NCBI RefSeq assembly: GCF_037042905.1
Contig: NC_087254.1
Location: 22,308,603 to 22,372,602 of the forward strand
Length of the DNA: 64,000 nucleotides
Direction: 5' to 3'
From: Lytechinus pictus
Taxonomy: Eukaryota > Echinodermata > Echinoidea > Temnopleuroida > Toxopneustidae
Position numbers and translations under genes: made by a program. Positions 56,293 to 64,000 of this stretch are shown one piece after another. Position 1 is the first letter of the stretch. Every line of letters starts with the position of its first letter. Under the pieces are notes generated by a model. That model ran no database searches. It was given only the letters and a program-made list of their open reading frames with translations, and was not told the DNA's origin.

Positions 56293-56794
56293 AGCGACCA
56301 TTAGGGGGTTAACAATGCAAAATCCCCCCAACGGGGCACATCAATTTTTGTCTTTATTTCATAAAAATATATAAAAAGAACTGTACCAAAATAAAGATTG
56401 TCATTCTGTTTTGGCCTGAAATGCACCGAAACAGGGAAAAATAAACTTAAATTTTAAAAGGGGAAAAAATGGTGACTTACTTCGGCTGTCGCGCAACTTC
56501 ACTGTTTTATCCGGACTTAATACATAAACATATGGCCATTGAGTCCCTGTACAGATCGAGCTAGAACTTCGGTCTTTGTATTTGGTGAGTGGAGCCAACG
56601 AAGTTCAGCGGAACAACCAACAATAACACATAACAGAGACCGAAGCTTTTTGTCTACCTCGAGTTGACTGAGCCTGGCCGAGCCGGCGAGGGTTTATTTT
56701 ATGATTGAAATAAATTGAATTGAATAGAACAGCGAACGTCAAAAACTACTCCCTTTGCATATGGGCTGTCTTCAAATTGTGTCACTGTCGTTAA

Positions 56795-56833
56795 GTTGTT
56801 GGCAGATGAAAGATTCTTTCATCTGCCAACAAC
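56795..56833. repeat. Perfect 39-bp palindrome
   Basis: GTTGTTGGCAGATGAAAGA, one T, then its exact inverse TCTTTCATCTGCCAACAAC. Confidence 0.9.
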
Positions 56834-57105
56834 GTTTTTCAGAAAAAAAAAGTCTCGAAGTTAATTGCAACACATAATGACATATTTTGTAGTGTATGGG
56901 ACCACGACAAACAACAAATCTAACTTTTTCACAAGACATTGCGCTCAATAATTTATCCATGACGTGTTTTAAGAGCAAAATATCCCGAATAAATACAGTA
57001 ACTTCGCTTCAACAGATACAAAGCTAGAATTATAATGAATTTGATTGCTTACTTTACTTTTGCTTTACTTTTACTTTACTTACCAAAATTACAAGCAAGT
57101 TGTCT

Positions 57106-57418
57106 GGGGCCGATTGCACGAAAGGGTCTTTCAAAGGACCGTCTTTCGTGTCGCCCATCTTTTATGATGCGCTATAAGCGGGGTGATTCTGAAATTTATG
57201 ATAAACAAATAAAATTCGTAAGCTTGCTTTTAAATCAAATTTTATACAATTTCATGAAATATCACATCATTTTATAAACAAATATTTTGTTTATTTTAAC
57301 GGAAAAATAAAATATATTTGCAGATAATTTATTTGAAATGCGTTTCACATGGCGTATCATAAAAGATGGGCGACACGAAAGACGGTCCTTGGAAAGACCC
57401 TTTCGTGCAATCGGCCCC
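57106..57418 (+). repeat. MITE GGGGCCGATTGCACGAAAGG family, copy 2
   Basis: 313 bp with ~60-bp terminal inverted repeats (GGGGCCGATTGCACGAAAGG GTCTTT ... AAAGACCCTTTCGTGCAATC GGCCCC) and an AT-rich centre. Confidence 0.88.
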
Positions 57419-57743
57419 TGCTCACCGACACCGCTCGCTCACATGCTTGGCTTTATGCACGCGCGCACATGCATGCTGAGTACGAACAGCTATGGACGGC
57501 CTTTAGGGCCAGAATATATAAGGTGTGTGAAAAGACATGCGCATGGCCATGGGGCGCATGTATCCCCCGGCCCGGATTATCCCCAAAATGTTTTAAAATG
57601 TATCAGTGGAAGCAAAATTAAACAAGAAATAAAAGTTATACAATTGTTTTTATAATCTCTTATCAAAGATGAATGCATGCAGTAATATAAGAGTAAATAA
57701 AGGAATTCAATCAATATAAAAATTAGGCCGATCGACCCCGGAG

Positions 57744-58200
57744 GGTGGGGGGGGGGGGCACTTTCATTAATGAGTGCACCTTGTGTGACCAAAGAAACAT
57801 GTAAAAAGGACCTCTTTTTCAAGATAGGGTATGTAACGTACGTAAGGTAATAAGGGTGTCAAAAACACTAAAATAGTGAAAAAAAGCTAGGGTATTTCGC
57901 GCTATAGGAAATCTACGTGTTTACGTAAACCTAAAGCCGCGATGTGTGCATGATCATGACATAACCATTAAGATATCATTGTACTTGTTTAAGGGGTCAA
58001 TTCAGGGAATACTTGTCAAAGGTACAGTTTTGTTTCCAATAGGCCTACTAATTAAGGGTAGGCCTATAGGGGGAACACACCAATACTTCTTAAGGGGGTG
58101 CATTTTCAGAACATGGAAAATACTTGTTTAGGGTGCTTTTCGAAACCCCATGGTCGACCACACATGGTATCCACTCGTCAATGGAAGTGGCCCCGCGGGC
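57744..58200 (+). repeat. TIR element CCACTTCCATTGACGA, copy 2
   Basis: Shares AAGATATCATTGTACTTGTT, GGGGTCAATTCAGGGAATA, GGTGCTTTTCGAAACCCC and the right end ATCCACTCGTCAATGGAAGT with 12172-12737. The left end is decayed. Confidence 0.72.
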
Positions 58201-58550
58201 CCTGCCCCCATTTTTTCACAACCAAGAAAATAAAAGAGAAAAGGAAAGAAAAAGAAAGGAGGGTGAAATATATGGTATTATTTTCTGAATATTATGTCAG
58301 TGTGACAAACTTGGATTTTTAAAATAAAAATGTCATAATTTATGCTCGCTTGCAACTTTTCATTAATTTTACATGATACGCCATATCGAGCCCCCTAAAA
58401 AAATTTGGCTTATTATGCCACTGAACATAACTACTAACTTTTATACCCTTTTTGTAAATACTATACGACAAACAGACAAGAACACAATTCTAAGGCGTTA
58501 TTACATATGATGCCTTCTATGCATGGCTGACTATCAACAAAACTGAGTTT

Positions 58551-59022
58551 TAAAGGTCAAGTCCACCTCAGAAAAATGTTGATTAGAATCAATAGAGAAA
58601 AAAGGTAGACAGCATATAATGCTGGAAATTTCATCAAAATTGAAAGAAAGTTATGACATTTTTAAGTTTTGCTTATTTTTCACATAATAGTTGGTACACA
58701 ATTTAGTCATATGCAAAGTATGAGAGAATCGATGATGTCCTTCATTCACTATTTCTTTTGTTTTTCATTGTTTGAATTATACAATATTTCAATTTTTTGT
58801 TTCACTTGACAGAGAAAATTAGAATATTTCATATTTCATTTAATAAGAAATTAAAAAAATTTAGTGAGTGAGTCACCATTTCCCTCATCTGCATACCGAC
58901 CGGGATGTGCATATAACTATTTTGTGAAATTAAGCAAAATTTTAAAATGTCAGTTTTATATATGCTTGTTGGATTTATCTCTTTTTATTCAAATCAATTT
59001 TTGTTGGGTTGGACATGTCCAA
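58551..59022. repeat. TIR element TAAAGGTCAAGTCCACC
   Basis: The left end TAAAGGTCAAGTCCACC and the right end GTTGGGTTGGACATGTCC are imperfect inverses. Interior as in 36705-37283. Confidence 0.75.
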
Positions 59023-59612
59023 GCCTGTATAACATGTTAATTTTTGTTTTCTAGAATTATTAGAATTCAAACACTATTTCAAAGGAACAGAGCTTTGTTT
59101 TTTCTTCCCCCTTTTATTTTCAAGTTTCCAGTTTCATTTATTTCTCCTCAAGAGATCAAGATAAAAATACATAAAAAATAGACAATGTACAATGAACATC
59201 AAATTTAAAGAAAGTGAGGAAGGTAATGGCCAGAAAGGAAGAAACCTTGTGTGAGGCCAACCCATAACAAAAATTGTACTTAAAGAAATATTAAAAACAT
59301 CATATAATCACAAATTCAATGAGATTGAGGTGTCAAATTAAAAGGCAGAAATTGAAATTTTTGGACATGTTCGTTTTGAAAATCAGATACTGCCCTCAAA
59401 CCCGGACATTTGGTATTATTTTTACTGACTCATGCATGAATGAGGAATCATTCTAAATTTTCTTATTCGTATCAGATGAAAGAGATGATTTAAGATTTCA
59501 AATGATAGATCATTTTGTCTTTACTCGTAGACCGTCATTGCACTGTACAGTACATAGTACATCTCTTATACTTTATTTTGGCCTTATGAGGGGTCCATAT
59601 ACACAAACGAAA
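59023..59612 (+). promoter_or_regulatory. Upstream region of NDUFA6, presumed promoter
   Basis: The 590 bp before the NDUFA6 ATG begin at the end of a TIR element. They are AT-rich, with no clear TATA box near a defined start and no CpG-rich island. The transcription start is unknown. Nothing else is recognised here. Confidence 0.25.
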
Positions 59613-59751
59613 ATGGCGTCTATCAATCAAGCAGCGAGAGCTGCGGCCGTAGCACGGCAAGTGAAACCGTTTATGTCAAAGAATCCAGATGAAGCACGAA
59701 GAAGGATAATACAGCTATATAAAGCTTGGTGGAGAGAAGTCCCTCACGCAA
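59613..59751 (+). CDS. NDUFA6: NDUFA6 (complex I B14 subunit, LYR family), coding exon 1
   Basis: NDUFA6 is an accessory subunit of mitochondrial complex I that docks the acyl carrier protein NDUFAB1 on the matrix arm. The exon encodes 46 residues plus one base before a GTAAG donor at 59752. Seen: VKPFMSKNPDEARRRIIQLY and KAWWREVPHA, aligned with human [28 protein letters not shown]; human exon 1 also ends just after REVP. The ATG at 59613 is chosen because the distance to the conserved VKP is 17 residues (18 in human); an in-frame ATG at 59502 would add 37 unrelated residues. Odd: the LYR tripeptide is LYK. The remaining exons were not found before 64000 and probably lie to the right. Confidence 0.9.
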
Positions 59752-60084
59752 GTAAGAATGGTTGTTTGAAGTGGATAAATTGTGAAAATCGTTATTTTAT
59801 GTCATGTTATGACTTATGACTTATGTGCATCGATATCCCACCAACTCCTCCGCCGACGCCGACGGGAGTGGCGCTGGCGCTGGCGAAGTTTGCGTGCGCT
59901 GGCGCGGCCTCGGGGCTCTCCGGAATGTTTTGCCGGGTCACATAACCCAGGCCAGGGAGCTCCGGCCCGCGAAGCGGGCGTTTCATGAAAGGACTTGTCG
60001 GACGTTTTATCAACATTTTCATCTGACATCTTCCTCTGGGGAGCGTTTCATCAACATTTTCGTCCGACAAGTTGTCGGGTCGGG
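59752..60084 (+). other. Start of NDUFA6 intron 1, CpG-rich repeat segment
   Basis: 59840-60080 is GC-rich with two near-tandem units (TTTTATCAACATTTTCATCT, TTTCATCAACATTTTCGTCC). Open frames on both strands overlap here only because stop codons are rare in GC-rich DNA. Confidence 0.5.
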
Positions 60085-60733
60085 TATGGAAAAAAAAATC
60101 AACGCATCGGTCGGGAAAGAGTTGCATGTATAGGGGTCCATCATGACTACCACCGTGTGCCATTTCGAATGCACATGTTTCCCCTACAGATATCACAATT
60201 CTGTGATAAAATAATTCGAATTACACAGGAAATAAATCCCAGAGTCTAGTAACCTAGCATTAGTGAGTTGTCATTCGGCTTTGCTTTTCAAAACGGCTTA
60301 TTAACTTCCAAAATAAGTTATCTAATTTATCAATTATAACTAAAAAATCATTTGTTTTCTTTTTCTAGGGGATGAGGTATTATATCAGACAATAAATCAT
60401 CAAACAAAGCTCCATCTTTTTTACAAGGACGGCGGCAGGCTCACGCATTGGCGCTTTTACTAGCTAGCCAGTTGGAGCTCTGTCTCTCTGCCAGAGCTCT
60501 GGGGGATAATTCGCTCAGTAAAGGCCTCAATGATGGTGATTTTCTGTTTCAGACAGAGTTTACATTTCAGGAATACTATTCAAAACTGCCAATAAAGTTT
60601 GATGATTTCTTCATTGTCATGTATATTTAAGTTCTTAATGAATACATTCTCACCAAATTTAGACTCCCCCATAGAGAAATTAAATTTTCATTGAGATCTG
60701 CGTTTTCAAAGAACTTCAGGAAAAGTTAGGGTA
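60085..60733. repeat. Left arm of a large inverted repeat in NDUFA6 intron 1
   Basis: Matches 62805-63398 in inverse orientation, e.g. GTTGCATGTATAGGGGTCCA, CAGACAATAAATCATCAAAC, TAAAGGCCTCAATGATGGTG, TTTTCTGTTTCAGA, GACTCCCCCATAGA. Diverged, with indels. Confidence 0.85.
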
Positions 60734-62538
60734 AGTGGGCCTTTATTACATGTACATGGCTGACTAGGGTATTGTACTGGAATAAATGGAGTAGAAATTA
60801 GATATTGAATTCATTTATATCCAAGTCCAACTCACAGTCACACACACACGCACGCACACACCCACCCATCCACACACACCCACATCCAAGATTCTAAACA
60901 TGATAAATAACTTTAAAAATCATACAATATTAAACAAAAAGTAATAATTCCTTAATAAGTGAACAGGTATTCCTCAAAATACAAAAAATTAGCATTTAAA
61001 AAGAGCCCCCGAAATTTGACAAAAAAATTAAAATGGAGCCCCCGGAAAAAAAAAAGAAATTGTCAGTGACTTAACTTTTAGCCAAAGTCAAAACCTAACT
61101 AAAACAGGTTTTACAACACACAATCTAATTACAATACATTGTAAAACAATTATAAATACTTCCTTTGGTTGTTGATTGTAATTTTATAGTACATACATTT
61201 CCTCCATCCATTTTGTTAATTGAGCAAAAAGCTCCCCTTGTATGTTGAAGAAGAGCTTTTTGAAGTGCTCCTCTACCGCTCTCCTTAAAAGTTCTAGGAG
61301 AGCTTTTTATTGCTCCCCTTATAATTATAAAACCGAGTCCCTGGTTAATGTAAAGTCGATGGAATACAAAACCGATTTTTGTGACCATTTTGAACCCAAG
61401 TCTTCAACAGGCTCTAACTTCTTTGTTTTTGAGCCCTGGCTTTATTTAGGTATCAATGGAAAGGTGAAAGAAAGCTAAATTGATGTGTAATCATATCACT
61501 TTGTAATTTTTCTTCTTAATAATATGTGTAAATAATTTCATCTATGCAAATTACGCAAAATAACAATTACTTGCCACTTTTTTTTACCAAATGAAGGTGA
61601 TCAAGATAGATAATTTATATAATTTAGTTGGCATCAAAACGGCATCATGTAGATAATTTCCTAAATCAAGGGCTAAATGAATTTGTTTAAAGTATCGTTT
61701 TTGTTATTTCTAATGTATTTCTTTGTTTTTCTGATATAAATTACAAGCTCTTTTTCAACTTTAGTATTGTATACATGTATGTACGGTGGTCTTTTTTTAC
61801 ATATGAAAATTATCATTCCTTTTGACTTTTGTACTTTGTATGACCAAATAAAAATACAAGTGCTATTTTCTGATGTATTTGATTGTTTCACCAATTCCTT
61901 ATTTATTTTATTGTTTCAACAATTTGTTATACATGTATAATATGATTTTGCGGTTTTGTAATTTTGTAATTGTAATTTTGAGAGGTACTTCAAATAAAAA
62001 ATATTTCGCAAAATATTTTTAACATGGGCAGTACCACAGGTGGGGGTTGGGGCATGGTGTGGGCAATGGATGAAATTTTTCAATAAGTAAAAGGCACCAC
62101 ATGCATGTCTGTCTCAAAGAATACTTCATGACTGAGTTGTTTACAGAGACATAAAGTGGACCCAAGACTGTAGGCTGATTCATTCATATGCAGGGGTGTT
62201 GCACTTGGAGGGATGCATATAATACAAGCATTGATTTACTTTAGCAGGGCCTGACCTTTACTTTTTTCTTAGGGAGCCAGCCGGGCTCCTCAAGCACTTT
62301 TTTAGGGAGCCCGCATGGGTTTTAAGGAGCCCAAGTTTATCCCTTTTTTTGGAATAATACTGGTCATTACCTATTAAAATATTAAAGCACACCATCACGA
62401 TACGTTTTTTGTTTAATAATCACCAGCACCAGTTGTATTTATTCAGGGTAAATCAGATTTTGACACCCCAACACACTTAGACACCGGTCACAAACACATA
62501 AGTCAATGACTTTTTTTTTTAATTTTTAATGCCCCCCC

Positions 62539-62569
<31 letters not shown>

Positions 62570-62804
62570 AGGAAATAAATTAAATACATAAACAAAATTG
62601 ATTTTTTTTTCATGCTGAATCATGGATGTGGGTTGGTGTGTGTTTGTGTGGGTGTGACTGTGCGGTGGACTTGGATATACATGTATATGTTAAAAAAATT
62701 AATTCATCATCTAATTTCTACTCCAAATATTGTGTTTATATCAGTACAAAAACCACACAGGCTAAGTATGTCACATGTAGGCACATGTTACATGTACATG
62801 CATG
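60734..62804. other. Spacer between the large inverted-repeat arms
   Basis: Holds a (CA)n-like run (60839-60890), GGAGC/GCTCC-rich segments (61225-61320 and 62262-62335), and a C-run followed by 27 A (62544-62570). No gene is recognised. Confidence 0.5.
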
Positions 62805-63398
62805 TACCCTAACTTTTCCTGCAGTTCTTTGAAAACGCAGATCTCCACGAAAATTGCATTTTTCTATGGGGGAGTCTAAATTCGGTGAAAAAGTATTCAT
62901 CAATAACTTAAATATATATCACAATGAAGAAACCATCCAACTTTATTGGTAGTTTAAAAAAAAAAACCTGAAATGTAAACTCTATCTGAAACAGAAAATC
63001 ACCATCATTGAGGCCTTTACTGACCGAATTGTCCCCCAGAGCTCAGGCAGAGAGAGAGAGCTCCGACTTGCACAAGTGTCAGTGCGTGCGTGAGTAAAAT
63101 CCGACGGCCTCCTAAAATCAGATGTTGCCATGTTTGATGATTTACTGTCTGATATTTACCCCCTCCCTTGAAAAAATTAAACAAAAGATTTTTCAGGAAT
63201 AATTCACTACCGAGGTAAGTTATTTTGGATGTTAATAGGCGCCCTTTTGACAAGCAGAGCCGAAGTCTACATGACACAGAATCGTGATATCCCTAAGGGA
63301 AATGTGTGCATTGGAAATTACACACGGCGTAAATGATAATGGACCCCTGTACATGCAACTGTTTCTCGCACCGGTGTAGCCCGATTCTTTTTTCCATA
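62805..63398. repeat. Right arm of the large inverted repeat
   Basis: Inverse of 60085-60733; begins TACCCTAACTTTTCCTGCAG and ends CGATTCTTTTTTCCATA. The arm also contains (GA)n at about 63050. Confidence 0.85.
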
Positions 63399-64000
63399 GG
63401 TACCATGTGTGTGGAAAAACGTGGTACAGAAAAAAAGACGCAGCTAAGCAATTTGAAACTCGCTATTTTCGCTATTTTCAAGGTTTTTTATGATTTTGAA
63501 AACATAATTTAGACTTATAAAGCATGGATTAGTGTGCTGGTAAGAAATTGCTTTTTTGGTGGCTGGTACTAGAAAATCTTAGGGAGCCCACCGGGCTTTT
63601 TCAATTACTTTCTAAGGAGCCCGCAGAGGTTTTAGGGAGCCTTTTGCCACCGGGCTCCCGCTAAAATCGAGCCCTGTTTAGGATAGATTTTTCATTGGGA
63701 CAATTAGGTGAAAGTTTTTTTATCTCATTTCATATAGTTTCTTTTGAAATAGAAATAAAAGAGATCATTTATGAGGAACAGATATTACTCTACCCTAGAT
63801 GTTCAATAATTGAAAAAAAAACCTATTTGGGAGGTCTTCATAAGAAGGTCAACTATTGGCTTAGAAGACGTGATTCCCGACGAACAATCAAATGATTCGA
63901 TTGTTTTTTCAGGAAATAATTGAATGGTAAAATTGACATTCGTCCCAGGCCTAATTTAAACATTTATTAATGTTTTGGGGGTTTTCCTAAACAGCTACTA
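63399..64000. other. End of window, GGAGCCC-rich repeat
   Basis: 63575-63675 (TTAGGGAGCCCACCGGGC, AAGGAGCCCGCAGAGG, CACCGGGCTCCCG) repeats motifs also seen at 62270-62335. The next NDUFA6 exon was not found. Confidence 0.45.

Noticed and set aside
59807..60196. 129-codon minus-strand frame after NDUFA6 exon 1
   Set aside because: GC-rich repeat with several overlapping open frames on both strands; no domain.
59752..64000. NDUFA6 exon 2 within the window
   Set aside because: I looked for the conserved segment that follows REVP in the family and found no match.

Overview
The window is eukaryotic nuclear DNA: AT-rich, with short coding exons joined by consensus splice sites, kilobase-scale introns and very dense non-autonomous repeats. 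The gene content (animal-type NAA60, REXO5 and NDUFA6), a tRNA-derived SINE and the style of the repeats point to a marine invertebrate deuterostome. A sea urchin or another echinoderm is my best guess, but it rests on resemblance and not on a search.

Three protein-coding genes can be supported. (1) NAA60, plus strand: the last three coding exons (15471-15567, 23541-23775, 24607-25222) of a Golgi-type N-alpha-acetyltransferase; upstream exons were not found and probably lie left of the window. Its last intron has AT-AC ends and textbook U12 (minor spliceosome) signals, and the last exon encodes an unusually long Ser-rich tail with Met-Pro-Asn/Ser repeats. (2) REXO5, minus strand: 13 coding exons between 53202 and 40237 join in a single frame through 12 phase-compatible junctions into a 628-residue DEDDh RNA exonuclease with all five catalytic residues, but without the two RRM domains of the human protein. 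(3) NDUFA6, plus strand: coding exon 1 only (59613-59751), the N-terminus of a complex I LYR-family subunit, with LYK in place of LYR.

Layout: 1-15.4 kb is repeats and unassigned DNA, possibly upstream NAA60 introns; 15.5-26.1 kb is NAA60, with an 8 kb intron full of repeats; 26.1-40.2 kb is intergenic, with nested hAT-like elements and a 7SL-like SINE; 40.2-53.2 kb is REXO5, whose introns hold several TIR elements and a hairpin minisatellite; 53.2-59.6 kb is a palindrome-rich intergenic stretch; 59.6-64 kb is NDUFA6 exon 1 and the start of its intron, with a large inverted repeat. No operon-like organisation or shared pathway links the three genes.

The most striking non-genic pattern is a set of three repeat families that share one architecture: a terminal hairpin, then a GC-rich block, then decayed tandem units of about 150-190 bp, then an inverted copy of the hairpin arm at the far end. 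Two of the families share internal units that carry nuclear-receptor-like DR1 motifs although their termini differ.
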